A stretch of 64,000 nucleotides of DNA from Inia geoffrensis (GCA_036417435.1 CM070904.1:46941908-47005907), one strand, 5' to 3'; shown: positions 35,453 to 46,596, counted from the stretch's first letter. A program made the numbers and translations. Notes: generated by a model from the sequence alone, not told the origin.

Positions 35453-35688
35453 AAAAGGTCCACCCTGGGCTTCCCTGGTGGCGCAGTGGTTGAGAGTCCG
35501 CCTGCCGATGATGCAGGGGACACGGGTTCATGCCCCAGTCCGGGAAGATCCCCCATGCTGCGGAGCGGATGGGCCCGTGAGCCATGGCCGCTGAGCCTGT
35601 GCGTCCGGAGCCTGTGCTCCGCAAAGGGGGAGGGGCCACAACAGTGAGAGGCCCGCGTACCGCAAAAAAAAAAAAAAAGGTCCATCCT
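35453..35688 (+). repeat. CHR-2-type SINE with 14-bp target duplication
   Basis: The body is 35467-35678, GGGCTTCCCTGGTGGCGCAG to a 16-A tail. Flanking repeats AAAAGGTCCACCCT (35453-35466) and AAAAGGTCCATCCT (35675-35688) differ at one base. Internal changes relative to the sister copies are GATGATGCAGG in place of GATGCAGG (a 3-bp duplication), a B box of GGTTCATGCCCC, and a G-rich AAAGGGGGAGGGG near the end. Confidence 0.95.
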
Positions 35689-36256
35689 TCAGTTCTCCTT
35701 TTTAAAAAAGATTATTCCTAATAGCTATTGTCAAAATTTTTAAATTTTAAATATAATAGTTTTTAGCTGGATATAAGTAAATTTTTATTTAAAAAGTAAA
35801 ATACACAAAAGTCCCTTCAAGGAAGGACATTTCAAGATGGACTTGAATGCTTGGATACAATATTTAAATATATTTTTTGTGATATCATAAAAGTCACATA
35901 GTGACTTTGGATTCTGGAGGTTAACCTATCTTCAATTCTGTTTAAATGCTTTAAGCAAAAAGCCATGACCAAGATGAATTTACGGTAGCCTAAGTAGAGG
36001 GCCAGGAGAAACCAGCACAGATTATCAGCATGATAATTGTGAGATATCTTGATTCAACCAGACTTCTTCCCAGTATTGAACTCCAGCATGTAAAGTTTTT
36101 GTTCAGTTCATATGATAGATTGCATCACACTGAGGTAAATCCTCTAAAACAACCAGAATGGTTTGTGATGTTTGTTCAGTATTTCCATTGCTTTAATCCC
36201 TAATGTATTTTGCCTTTTTGGCCTTTATTCACTTTCCTCATCATAGTGGTGTCTTG

Positions 36257-36258
<2 letters not shown>

Positions 36259-36316
<58 letters not shown>

Positions 36317-36317
36317 T
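36259..36317. repeat. (TA)n followed by poly-T
   Basis: About twenty TA dinucleotides (36260-36299) run straight into a T tract ending at 36317. Both are prone to slippage. The T tract could be the reversed tail of a small retroposon, but no body follows. Confidence 0.95.
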
Positions 36318-36784
36318 GCTCTCCAAATGTTTTTCAGACACATTTTCTCATTTGATACGAACAACTATCCTTCTGAATATCTTCATTTCACAAATAAATA
36401 AATAGATATACAATGAATTAGTGGTAAATCCAGACCTGGTGTTTTGTATAATCTCTTTCTCACCCTATCATATTTCCTCTTCACTCCATCACCACGTAAC
36501 AATTTGCTACATCTTCTGTCCCATTCCTAATGCAGTTTCTTTTTATTGCCAGTTCGCTTTATATCTGCTTATATAAGAATCTGTTCCTTCTATAAATGAG
36601 TAATTATGAAAGATCAGAGTAAGTTTACAGGTAAAAGCATAGCCTCAAGTAAGATATTTAGGGATAAAATATAAAAATCACTATCTTTGAAGTAATAGTC
36701 AATCTACTACCACTGGCAATTGCTATTTATTTGCCTTTATCCTTTCAACTTCTTCCAGCCAAGATTAGTCTGACCATAGTGACT

Positions 36785-37010
36785 AATGAGGGGAGGCTTA
36801 CATCCTGGGTTTATCACTTGTCATCCATGGAAAAGTTACTTAATCTACCCATGCCTCATTTTTCCTATCTGTAAAATAGGTGATGATAACAATAGCATGT
36901 ACCTCATTGTCTTATTGGAAAAAAATTATATTAGATAATAAATGAAAAGTGCATAGCATAGTCCCTAGTATGGTGTAAGCACTGAATAACTGTTGGTTAT
37001 TCTTCCTGTT
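36785..37010 (+). repeat. MIR SINE
   Basis: 'catcctgggtttatcacttg', 'ggaaaagttacttaatctac', 'ccatgcctcatttttcctat', 'ctgtaaaataggtgatgata', 'gtgcatagcatagtccctag' and 'gtaagcactgaataactg' follow the forward MIR order nearly end to end. Confidence 0.9.
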
Positions 37011-37218
37011 GCAAAGCTTCCTGAAATATAGTCATATGAATTTTGAATTTTGTTCTGTAAAAAGGTTTTATTTTGTCAATAATAATTACCAACTCTTAGG
37101 TTCATATTAAAGAAATCTCAATATTCACATATCTAGTTTTCTATTTCTCTGCCCACCTAAGGTAAACTTCATAAATCGATATTTATTGAGTAACTTTTAT
37201 AGACTCTTACAGGCTCCA

Positions 37219-37440
37219 CTGTTGTGGTTCTCAACTGGGGATAACTTTTCACCGCCAGGAGATATTTGGCAATATCTGGACATATTTTTCATCAGCAGCC
37301 CTGGGAAGTGCTACTGGCATCCAGTGGGTTGAGGCCGGGGATGCTACTAAATATCCTAGAACGTACAGGACAGACCCTATAACAAAGCATTACTCAGCCC
37401 CAAATGTCAACAGTGCTTCACTATTGAGAAATCCTGCTCT
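37219..37440 (+). mobile_element. MER20-type hAT-Charlie element
   Basis: 'gtggttctcaactggggata', 'ggagatatttggcaatatct', 'gtgctactggcatccagtgg', 'ggggatgctactaaatatcc', 'cgtacaggacagaccctat' and 'caaatgtcaacagtgcttca' follow the MER20 order with near full length of about 220 bp. No coding capacity. MER20 copies have served as enhancers in placental mammals elsewhere, but nothing here shows that. Confidence 0.85.
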
Positions 37441-40269
37441 GTTGAAAAGAGGGGAAGCAGAAGACATCATCACTGCCAACAGATTAGTTAAAAAATGCCT
37501 ATCAGGTAATACAAACGTGTTCATAATGATACCTGTTAACGTGGAGACAGGTATCACTTCATCTTCATCTTCATTTCATCTTCAGAACTGATTGGATTCA
37601 TGAGAAGGTGTGCAAATATGGACACAACTGCATGTTTAAATAAGTCACAGTGGCCTTGAAAAATATGCCTTAAAGTCTTCTGGTTTACAAGGAATCTTAA
37701 CCTTGGTTGTTCACAAAAAATCTTAATATAAAAATTAGGTATTGTATACCAAAAGACTCTTTCCAACCACTTGCCATATTATTTATTGAAGCTACTTGTT
37801 GAGGGGCTACAAATTATCTTTTTAAAGTGAAGACTACGTAGTAGGAATGCTAGTTTAAGTAACACAAGTTGATATATTATATGGCATTTTGAGTGGATAT
37901 AATCAAATGGTATTTATTGACTGGTAAATTATCTTTTTTATGTATATCAAAATATTTCATTTTCACAGTCAATTGAATTAACTGATGTTTACTGGCATCT
38001 GCCTGTGGTTAAGCAATTATTTGTTCTTATTGTTTTCTTGCTCAAGATAAAATCATTCTCTTTCTTTACCTGCTGAACACTTTCATTTGGCGACCTTAAA
38101 CCTATGCACCAAAACGACATTTTGTATTGGACTTTCGTGATAAATTTTTGGTAGAGATAGTTGTGTGTGTGAACATGTGTGTGTGTCGTGTGTGCGTGTA
38201 TGTGTTTATTTAGGTTTCCACTTAAAGTTCAGTGCCAAAACTACCGTACTTATACATTTTCTAAATGTGCTTTAAGCAATAAGTTGTACAACATTTTTAG
38301 AACATGTGTTAAGCTATTTCTCTAAGAATGAAGCTCTTAACAAAACATAAGCACTCTGCATGAGATCTTAGCAGCAAAGTGCTTAAAAGATAAAGTAAGA
38401 ATTGGTACCATGGGAAGAACACCAGCTGTAGAACGCACAGGTCCATTATGAGAAGTATGGTAGTGGGTAGGGAGAAAATGATTTAATCAGGAGTAAAACC
38501 AATTTTATTATAAGGGCACGCAGGGGGTGTGGCACCATAGTGAGAGGGACATTTCAAAATATCTGACAGATTTCAACAACGTGAAAAACCCGTTCTTTAA
38601 AGTGACAGTAAACCCCATCAGGTCTCCCTTTTTGATGCTATTGTTAACAGTTGACTGTTTAAAGCTGGCCTGCTAAGATGCTGTCGTCCTATTTCAATAG
38701 TGTGTAGCCAAATAAAAGACTAATTGTTGAAATACAATCAATCAAAAATGATTGCAGGGCAGAAAGAAGGTCTCCTCTGCTGATTTTGATGTGGATCAAA
38801 TTATTGTGTTATGACCGAGGTAGGAGTAAAGGCTGAAAGGGGAGAAGAAAATAGCCCATCTGAAATAAACAGATTCACCTTCATTCCTTCTCTTTGCAAA
38901 CAGCCAATTGAGCAGGAACACAACTTACTAGCCCTGGGAGTAATAGTCCATTTAGTAAAAAAAAGATCTGATAAAGATTTCGGCTAATATTTTTAAAAGG
39001 ACATGAACACTATTAGCAGAACAGCCCATGCAGAGAGTCCCTATAGTGACAATTCTCAGCTTTTCTTACATTTCTGGTGTAAATTCTCCTCTGCATTCAT
39101 AAAACTGACACAATCAAGCATCTGAATACGAGCTTCAGACATCAGTAAGGAAACACAATTCTAGTTGACCAAATACCTATTAAGTTCTTGCCAGGATACT
39201 CTGCTTTCCCATTAACCCCCAGGTTGTCCAACATGATTAGCTTTAGTTTTTCATTAAGCCCAGAATCCAAAATCTTTTCTGTGTTGTACGTTCAGAAAGA
39301 CAAACGCTGTGGATCAGCAGCAGTGCTTTTGTGCCTGCTTCCTTTTAGTTGTATGCAAAGATGTCACTTTCAGACCCTATCACATCCACTCTTTGGGTGA
39401 GAATGATTCCAGACTTTCATACTGAAGACGAAAAGGAAGGAAATAATTGCCCAGCGTCTCTTTATTTCTTCTAAGAACTTTATTGTGGCCTTTATTTTCC
39501 TTAATATTTAAATGTCTCAACTCACTCAAGCTTCCCAAGCAAACATTTCCGTTATTTCTAAGAGGAGTTGGTAAGTACTTGTGGTTTGTCTTTAGTGTGT
39601 TATCATTTTTGACAGCTTTGCATAGCCTACGTAGGCCAACAGGGGTCTGTCTAATATTGTTGCTGGGCACATTTTCCTTACTGAGATGAAAACTAAAAAA
39701 AAGATATTTTTGAAGCAGTAAGAAGGAATTAATATCCTTTCTCACTCACTATTCTATTCCTTGCTGACTTTATATTCAGTGAAAAAAGGAAAAAAGTGTT
39801 ACCCATTATTCCCTTGTACATAGCAAGGCTAACACATGTAAAGCAATAACTCATTTTCTATTGCCATGTTTAGCATATGTCTCCTGTTGGCTCAGCAAGG
39901 CCTTTAGGCCGGTCCCTTGAGCCGGCCATCATTGGCAACTCTTAGCCCCTCGGCCTCAAAACCAAATAGCTTTGAATCATGTTGAGCTGTGATGCTAATT
40001 TTCATACTGATGCATTATGGGAATAAATGTATCTGACATACTGTGTCAATGGCACTGTCTCTTTGTGTGTCTTGTTTTTTGTTAGCTGCACTCCTACAGA
40101 TGGTATTCCATTGAAAATGTTCCCGTCCTACAGAAAAAAGAAAAAAAAAAAAAAAACCATGCACAGCACCAAACCTCTAGGTGCAGAAGGCTGTTAACGG
40201 TTGCTGATGATAGTAGGCAAACATTAACATAATAATTAGTGTCTTGTAATTGTTTCATTAAAACCAGTT
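37441..40269. other. ARHGAP15: Unique intron upstream of the ARHGAP15 exon
   Basis: Single-copy sequence with only minor simple repeats: a (CATCTT)-like run at about 37556-37583, an imperfect TG tract at 38160-38208 and an A run at 40140-40156. A 121-residue minus frame (39745-39380) has no recognised motif. The 39880-40080 part contains a CTCAGCAAGGCCTTTAGGCC stretch and a GCCGGCC core, less AT-rich than its surroundings. Confidence 0.45.
38160..38208 (+). repeat. Imperfect (TG)n tract
   Basis: TG-rich sequence interrupted by AACA, CG and TA steps. It is a decayed microsatellite. Confidence 0.8.
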
Positions 40270-40296
40270 GTTCCATTTCTCCTCGTGTTTTCCCAG
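40270..40296 (+). promoter_or_regulatory. ARHGAP15: Splice acceptor of ARHGAP15 exon
   Basis: A pyrimidine-rich tract (TTCCATTTCTCCTCGTGTTT) leads into TCCCAG ending at 40296. Using this AG gives a reading frame that matches the RhoGAP family from the first complete codon. No other upstream AG nearby would keep the family alignment as well. Confidence 0.9.
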
Positions 40297-40431
40297 AAGA
40301 GAAGCTGAATTTGGACGACAGCCAGTGGGAGGACATCCACGTTGTCACCGGAGCACTGAAGATGTTTTTCCGGGAGCTGCCTGAGCCGCTCTTCCCTTAC
40401 AGCTTCTTTGAGCGGTTTGTGGAGGCGATCA
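40297..40431 (+). CDS. ARHGAP15: ARHGAP15 internal exon, part of RhoGAP domain
   Basis: A 135-bp exon in phase 1 at both ends (the last two bases of one codon, 44 full codons, the first base of the next). ARHGAP15 is a Rac-directed GTPase-activating protein with an N-terminal PH domain and a C-terminal RhoGAP domain. It acts in the cytosol and at membranes, mainly in blood cells. The peptide includes LNLDDSQWEDIHVVTGALKM, then FFRELPEPLFPYSFFERF and VEAI. The LK-x-FFRELPEPL core is the conserved lysine/arginine helix of RhoGAP domains. The catalytic arginine finger lies on an exon not seen here. The WEDIHVVTGALKMFF form is shared with ARHGAP9/12/27, but LNLDDSQ and FPYSFFE point to ARHGAP15. 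From memory this maps to about residues 335-380 of roughly 475. The FERF position is FEQF in my recollection of human. The exon is clearly more GC-rich than the intron around it. Confidence 0.95.
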
Positions 40432-40437
40432 GTAAGT
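40432..40437 (+). promoter_or_regulatory. ARHGAP15: Splice donor of ARHGAP15 exon
   Basis: The exon ends ...GCGATCA and is followed directly by the consensus GTAAGT at 40432-40437. The left-over first base A starts a codon completed by the next exon, expected to be lysine from the family sequence. Confidence 0.93.
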
Positions 40438-42939
40438 ACCTTACAGACAGGAGCGGTTGGTGCAATAACCTGGCAGGGTGGAATTACTATTAAGTAAATA
40501 ATAAGAATGGTGATAATAGCAATCATGGAGATGATAATATCCCCAATGCTCCACAGCTTTCATTTTAGTTTTGGTGTTTTTGATGGCTTATTCTTATTTC
40601 TGCAATATTATCTAAGTATTTTGAAAAATTAAGAAAAAAAGAAGTCATCCTGTTTAGGGTGGCCAGTTTTCAACTAAGCCTCCTCAAATGAAAATAGCTT
40701 CTCATGCAATCTGCTTTACAGGGGCCACCTTCCGCCTCCCTAGCCCCCACCTTTATACTTTCAGAATCACAGTGAGTTTAACTGAGTTCAAAGAAATTTT
40801 GAAAAAGAACCGAAGTGAATTAAATATTACATTTCATTAAAGAGGTGTTAAATCATCAGCTGAGGCATCACCTTCTCAAGGCTTGCTCACCCTACACCCA
40901 CCAACACTAGTAAAGAGTTGGTTACAATTTGCTTACAAACAGTGTGAATATTAAATTAAGTAATGGAAAGTTTCTTCTGTTAAGCTGGTGGTGTTATGGG
41001 AGGTTGAGTTGTATCACTAGCCGATAGTCATTGTATACTCCCTGAAACTTCCTTTCTATTATTTTCTCATTCATAACATACGCACACACATGCATGTACA
41101 CACACGTAAAAACGATTGAATGAATGAATGAAAATCTTTCCAAATGCAAGGAAACTTCTGCTATTGATTCTCGGAGCAGCAACGATTAGTACATCTCTAA
41201 ATTTAACATCTTAGGGTGCACTTACTATGATTGTGACAGCTTGGAAAAAGTTTCCTGGCAAGCAAGCTGATTCAAGGAGGAAAAAGAAAGAAGAAAGAAA
41301 GGTAAAATTAAAAAGCTTGCAAGCCTGGTAGGAGCTTAATTAAAGTCCAAATGAGAATAATCTCCAAGAAAAAAAAGTGCTCTACTTAGGAGGTCTGAAC
41401 TTGGATGGCTGTGTGTACAGTGCTCCCATTAGGGGGAGTGGGATATGGGGAGCCTGTTGGAAACAGCCCCTCAATATGCCCTTTTATTCTGTTTTTCATT
41501 TCACAAAAGTCTTCACGCTTGTTTAAAGTTCTGGCAAAATGATATCAAGAGGAATAAAGCAGAGCTTATTCTCCCAAGGTCTTTCTCTTGCTGCCTGCTC
41601 ACAATTTCAGATGTTGTTGTTGTTGAATACAGTAGCAGTGCTTTAAATATGGGTCTTGAAGCTAGGCTGGAGCTCATATCCGCTGTCAGAGTTTTTATTT
41701 CATGAGTCCTCTGCTTCTCAAGAAGAACAGTATTTTATAGTTCCCCAGGCTCTCTTAACTTCTTTTTAAAAGGAGGAATAAAGAAAAAATAAACAAGCAT
41801 GAATTTCCCTAACAGTTTATTCTGATATTCCATCTTGGAACACTCAAGGATGGAAGATCACTCATAATGCGAAGACAGTGTTCTGGTAAGACATTGGGGG
41901 CTTTTGCATTTGGGTGCATATTTCTGATTATGTATATTTAAAGAAGTCATACAAATTTCACATCGTGGTCGCCATACTTTTAAGTGAGAATTGTCTCATT
42001 TGGAAATATACTTGTGCATGTGCTGATTTGAGGGCTGTGATGTAGGATACCTATCGTTTAAGCGTCCTGTAGTTAACCTGATTCTGAAGATATTTGGCAA
42101 GCCATTCCCTTAGTCTAAGAGATGTGGGAAGCAGGCCCTCAAACCCATGTGAGGTTGTGTCCTTTGAATTTCCATAAAGAGGAGGACCATCTCTGGTCTA
42201 TCCTAGACTTGACTCCAAACTGGACAGAATTTCAGAATTATTGGCATGGTCAGAACTTAACAAAGCAGAATTGAGGTAGGCAGCATGCCATTGTGACTGA
42301 TGGCTATTGAGAGGATTTCTTCCAACACCTATCAAATAGGCTATGGAGAAAATGAATGAGAGAGTGCTTTAGAAAGTCCTTTAAAGATGTAAGATACTGA
42401 ACAAATGCTCACAGTGTTTCTCCAGATGAGCTTTGTTTGAGAAAGTAATCTAGAAGCAAAGAGACGGGAGTTTTTCCTTCCTTGCTCAAGGCAAGGAGAA
42501 TCACCCTCAGCAAGCTTGCCTTACCTAACTCATGTAGTACGTAGTATTTTTAATATGTCAAATGGAGGGACTAATCAAGAGGCTAATATGGCTGAGAAAT
42601 ATGATGTTGGAAAGGGACATATGTTTGCTAATCCATGCATTTTTGACATAACCTTGACATTAGTTCTTGAATTCTCACCTCAGCTTGAGGTTGTAGTTCA
42701 CGTTTAAATATCCTTAAGCAATGACAGAATGGCCACATAGTTCCTTGGAAATGGCAAAACCACACCAGAGGAGGCACTTTCACTCCACGGTGCACTAACT
42801 GAGTAAAAAAAGTTTTTCCAAAATATAAGGACATCCATATCGAGTCCCAGAGAAGTGCTGGGCTTTATCGTAGCGCTCGCTGCCTCTTGTAAAATCTATA
42901 CCATGAGAAGCTCAACAGACCTGCCCATGAACTCTTCGC
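40438..42939. other. ARHGAP15: Unique intron downstream of the exon
   Basis: Single-copy AT-rich intron with no named repeat recognised. A short (GAAT)n run at about 41115-41130 is the only tandem structure. Short open frames such as 86 residues at 41445-41705 show no motif. Confidence 0.45.
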
Positions 42940-43470
42940 TCTTTATGAAAAGGAAGCAGCCAGGTGAGGTCTGTCTGCAGGGGAGATGTCCATAGAGGCT
43001 GGCTCTAGGCTTCTTTGACCGTCTTCATCCATCACTTCTTTGCTCTGTACCTGTGGAAGGTTGACCCTAGCCAGCGGTATCGCAGAGGTGCTCTTGAGGG
43101 CTGGCTTCCTGCTGCTACAGTCAGTGGAAGTCTCTGGTGATAGATGGCAGAGGGAGGGGGAAGGAAAAGACCAACCAGTTTTTAGTTTATCCTCCACCCC
43201 CTATCCCTTGCCCACCCATCTGCCTCAGATAGCTTCTCTAGCTGAGGATCCACGATGTCCTCCATGTCTTCAGCCCATTCTGGTTCCACCTTCCATCTGG
43301 TGATGTGGACCCTCCTCCCTTCGTCCCTCCAGCCTGGTAGTGGCTTCCTGCAGTGGCTGGTGTCTTGGTGACTTCAGGCCTCCTTATTTGGCTCTCAGCT
43401 TCTTCATCACATGGGTAACCAGTTGCCTGCCTCAAAATCATTCCCTCTGTTGGTGTAAATGCTCGAAGTG
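42940..43470 (-). repeat. GC-elevated tract, possible old repeat
   Basis: About 500 bp are markedly less AT-rich than the surrounding intron, with pyrimidine-rich text on + such as 'cctccaccccctatcccttg' and 'ccatctggtgatgtggaccc'. Overlapping open frames of 67-87 residues on both strands reflect the low stop density. It resembles an old LTR or LINE 5' region in composition but I cannot name one. It has few CpGs, so it is not a CpG island. Confidence 0.3.
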
Positions 43471-44454
43471 GTGTCTGGTCTCTGGTTAGCCACTAGCAAA
43501 ACTCCACGCCGGTCACTGTCATGGTTCATGTAGCTATAACGTTATTTTCCTTTACTCTCTCACTACCCCCAAGCCCAGTTTGTGAAGGCTTAAGATTTCT
43601 GTTTGGCCCCAAATTGAGAGATCTTCTGTTACCCTTTCGTGACAGAGTGAAAAGGTGAATAGACCGAAAGGAATTTTACATCCAACTGGAATACTTTGCT
43701 TCTGAAGAAGAAATGTTTTTTCATGTGCAAGCAATTAATGATCATTTGTGCTATTTGAAATACTGTTAATTTTTATTATATGTTTGAAAGTCATCATTAC
43801 ATATTCCAAGAAGAGGGAACAGAAGGCATTTACTTTTTTAAGTAGTTTCTTTTTGGACCAAAAACAAGCATTAATATGATAAGAACCAACAATTGCCATA
43901 GTGATTCCCTGTCTGATAACACCCACTGGGGTAACAAAAACACTAGCGATTGTTTCATATTTCAGAATCCAAGTACTGCAGCTATTGATCTGAAATTCTG
44001 TACTTGAGGTCAATGCAACTGGGTCACCTGCAGGTTATTTCATGGGGATTTAACCCACCAACTGCAAGGACTTAATTCCCTGGAAATGACTTGTGTTGAA
44101 GGCATTATTAATACTGTAAATGTGAACTCAGTACAAAAACACGACTTTAGAGTTTTATGATAGGTGATGCAATCTTGTGGCTAAAAGCCTGCAGGGGGTC
44201 TGGACATTTCCAGTACATCTAAATCCTATGAAATGTACGAAGTTTTTCCTCTATTCCCATCTCTTTTGTTCTGGTACCTCTACAGATCCAAAGAAAAGAG
44301 ACAACAAACAGTGTCTTTTCTATTTTACTGTCTGCATTTTTCCAAAATTCCTGGGAAAGGGAAAGAGAGGAGGAAAACTTGTTGACATTTTTTATAATTA
44401 CCTAATTTATTTCTGAAAATAACACAGGAGACACAGAAGAAATGGAAAAAATCA
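43471..44454. other. Unique intronic sequence
   Basis: No gene or repeat recognised. Frames of 60-92 residues on the minus strand look like chance. Confidence 0.4.
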
Positions 44455-44550
44455 TGTGGAAAGTAATTTCTAGCTCATAAAGTTACTATGAGAATAATAC
44501 AACATAACATTTTCTTTATATTAGGTGCTCAATAAATGATTTGAAAGAAA
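44455..44550 (+). repeat. MIR SINE 3' fragment
   Basis: 'ataaagttactatgagaata', 'atacaacataacattttc' and 'attaggtgctcaataaatga' match the last third of a forward MIR. The 5' part is missing. Confidence 0.55.
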
Positions 44551-45568
44551 TTCATTTTTCAGAGGAATAAAGTAAGTCACAAAATATTTCCCAAGTTTAT
44601 ATGGCTCAGAAGATTAGGTTTAGCATTAAGCTGCAGACTCTAAAACATAAATACTTTCCATCATCCTACATTGCATTTCTGGGGCCGTTTATCTAAAAGA
44701 AATCTTGCTGGAAGAATAACTAACAACTAACTAGCTGTTGCCAAATATCTGTCTGTTAACATCATCCTATATAAAACCTATATATCCCATATCATTCTAT
44801 ATGAGATCGTGTCATTTCTGTCTTTTTTTTTTTTTAACCAAGGTTAGAATGAAATGATCAGAAATTTTAGTATTGGAGTTCTAGGTCAGAAATAAGTTAA
44901 AAATTTCCAAGAGTGAGCTATGTTTCAATATTTACTATTAGATATTTAAAGCATCAGTGCTTTAACTATTGCCCTCTTTGAGTACATTTTAACCCTCCAC
45001 TGTATTATTTTTATAACCAATTGTTCACCCATCCCCTTTTGAAATTCACTTAGATATATACAATGTTACTTTCCTATTTCATATGAGTACCTGTTTCAAG
45101 CTGAAGTGTTATTAATGTTCCTTTTTACAGTTCTTCACTTTTATCAAATTACAACATGCACCAAACCAGATTCTACAGAGGAGTTTATGATGAGAAGTGA
45201 TGGATTGGGCCCTATCACTTCACATCCCCAGGCCTATTCATGAGAGGAAACCTCCTTCAGCTATTTCAGTTTTCATCTCTTGTAGTAGATACATTCGTAA
45301 CTCTGGATAATATCTCTAATTCTTGACTTATCTACTATAGATAATACCTAATATGAAATATTAATTTATTCTACTTCACTTCCTCCAGCATTTGATAGTC
45401 ATATTATTACATGTAGATATTGAATAATACACATAAACCTCTGTTTCTTGTTTCATTCAGCATTCTACAGTAACTCTTAACTTTCCTTTGTAAGGTAAAT
45501 ATATGTTCCTTTCTACCCTTTCCTTTACCTCTCTTCCTTTCTTTCACAATCTCTGGTTATTAACTCCT
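44551..45568. other. Unique AT-rich intronic sequence
   Basis: No gene found. There is a T run at 44823-44835. The 45.0-45.4 kb part is AT-rich and may hold an unrecognisable old LINE fragment. Confidence 0.4.
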
Positions 45569-46084
45569 TTAAATTTCAGTAGTTTGACCAATTAGAAAAC
45601 TGATAAACAGCGTTGATATTTGCATTACTATGAGTTTGTAAGCCTTGTTCATTACCTGTCCAAGAGGTTTCACAAAGATTCCTTCTTTAGAATTCACTGT
45701 CACAATCCCTACACTTGTCAAAGAGTATTCCTCACCAGGTCCAATAGAATCTATTTCATTACACTCCAAAAATTGCTTAAACTCTTGGCCACATTTGGTT
45801 CCCTTTATAGTTGGATCGTGCTTTTCTTGTGCAGATTTTTTTTTTTTTTTTTTTTCCTGGCGTGTATAATTGCTTTTCTTTTGCTTTTGCTTTTTTTCTT
45901 TTATAATGTCCTTACTCATTTCTGACACTATTGCACAGAGTCCCGATTTACCAGGATGGCTTCTTTCTAGAGGCTTCTGCCATTCTAATTCATATTGGAG
46001 TGGTGCTTCCAGGGCTGCTTCAGGGTGTTCAGATTTCTTTGTGTTTTCTGAATTAGAGGCACTGTTTCCTATAGGACATGTGTA
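45569..46084 (-). other. Unexplained 171-codon open frame, exon- or pseudogene-like
   Basis: The minus strand stays open from 46084 (just after a TAA) to a TAA at 45569. Its first ATG is at 45928, but the frame upstream is also open and protein-like in composition (SENTKKSEHPEAALEAPLQY, then ELEWQKPLERSHPG). Next come a lysine-rich part (KEKKQKQKKS), a lysine run encoded by a 20-A tract (45855-45836), and FLECNEIDSIGPGEEYSLTS followed by KEGIFVKPLGQ. Right after that CAG lies GTAATG (45655-45650), a plausible splice donor, so a possible exon would end at 45656. Upstream it abuts an MLT1 LTR, which cuts off any earlier part. I do not recognise the protein. It may be an old gene fragment, a retrocopy, an exon of an unannotated minus-strand gene, or chance. 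Confidence 0.4.
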
Positions 46085-46596
46085 TTAGTTTCCTATTGCT
46101 GCCGTAACAAATTACCTTGAACTCAGTGGCCTAAAATGACAGTGACTTATTACCACATATTTCTATAGGACAGAAGTCTGAAACTTAGTCTCACTGAGCT
46201 GAAATCAGAGTGCCGGAAGGACTATATTCTGGAGGCTCTGCAGGAGGATCCACTTCCTTGCTTTTTCTAGCTTCTAGAGGTTGCCTGCATGCCTTAGCCA
46301 GTGGTCCCCTTCCACCTCCTTCACAGGCAGCAGTCACATGACATCACATCGCTCTGACCTCTTCTGTACTCAGTCTCCCTCTGACTTTCTCCTCAGTCCA
46401 TTTTCCGGTTTTGAGGACCTTTGTGATTACATTGGGCACCCCCCGGATCATCCAGGATACTTCCCCATGTCAAGGTCCTTAATTTAATCATATCTACAAA
46501 CTCTCTTCTGCCATGGAAAGTAACATATTCACAGGCTCTAGGAAGTAAAGTATGGACATCTTTATGGAGCCATTTTTTTTTTTTTTTTTGCCTACA
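46081..46596 (-). repeat. MLT1-type MaLR solo LTR (reverse)
   Basis: The + strand begins TGTATTAGTTTCCTATTGCT and runs through 'gtaacaaattaccttgaact', 'ttctggaggctctgcaggag', 'cttctagaggttgcctgcat', 'tgtgattacattgggcacc', 'ccatgtcaaggtccttaatt', 'gtaacatattcacaggctct' and 'tggacatctttatggagcca' to TGCCTACA. This is the whole LTR in reverse, about 516 bp. An inserted or expanded 17-T run (46573-46589) lies near its end. No flanking 5-bp duplication was obvious. No viral genes are present. Confidence 0.9.

Larger units (their letters stand above)
1..40296 (+). other. ARHGAP15: ARHGAP15 intron (3' part of a very long intron)
   Basis: Everything upstream of the single recognised exon is read as intron of the same + strand gene. 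The exon at 40297 starts in phase 1 behind a polypyrimidine tract and AG. I saw no upstream exon carrying the RhoGAP arginine-finger region (a G-x-Y-R-x-S-G type motif), so the preceding exon probably lies before the window. Long introns are known for ARHGAP15 in mammals. The intron assignment is inference from one exon. A nested gene on either strand cannot be excluded by eye. Confidence 0.75.

Noticed and set aside
39447..39745. Overlapping 80- and 121-residue frames near 39.5 kb
   Set aside because: No protein-like motif. Hydrophobic and basic runs reflect T-rich and A-rich composition.
40236..40526. Minus-strand frames of 84-96 residues over the exon
   Set aside because: Shadow of the + strand RhoGAP exon. 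The sense frame matches ARHGAP15 and has splice sites.
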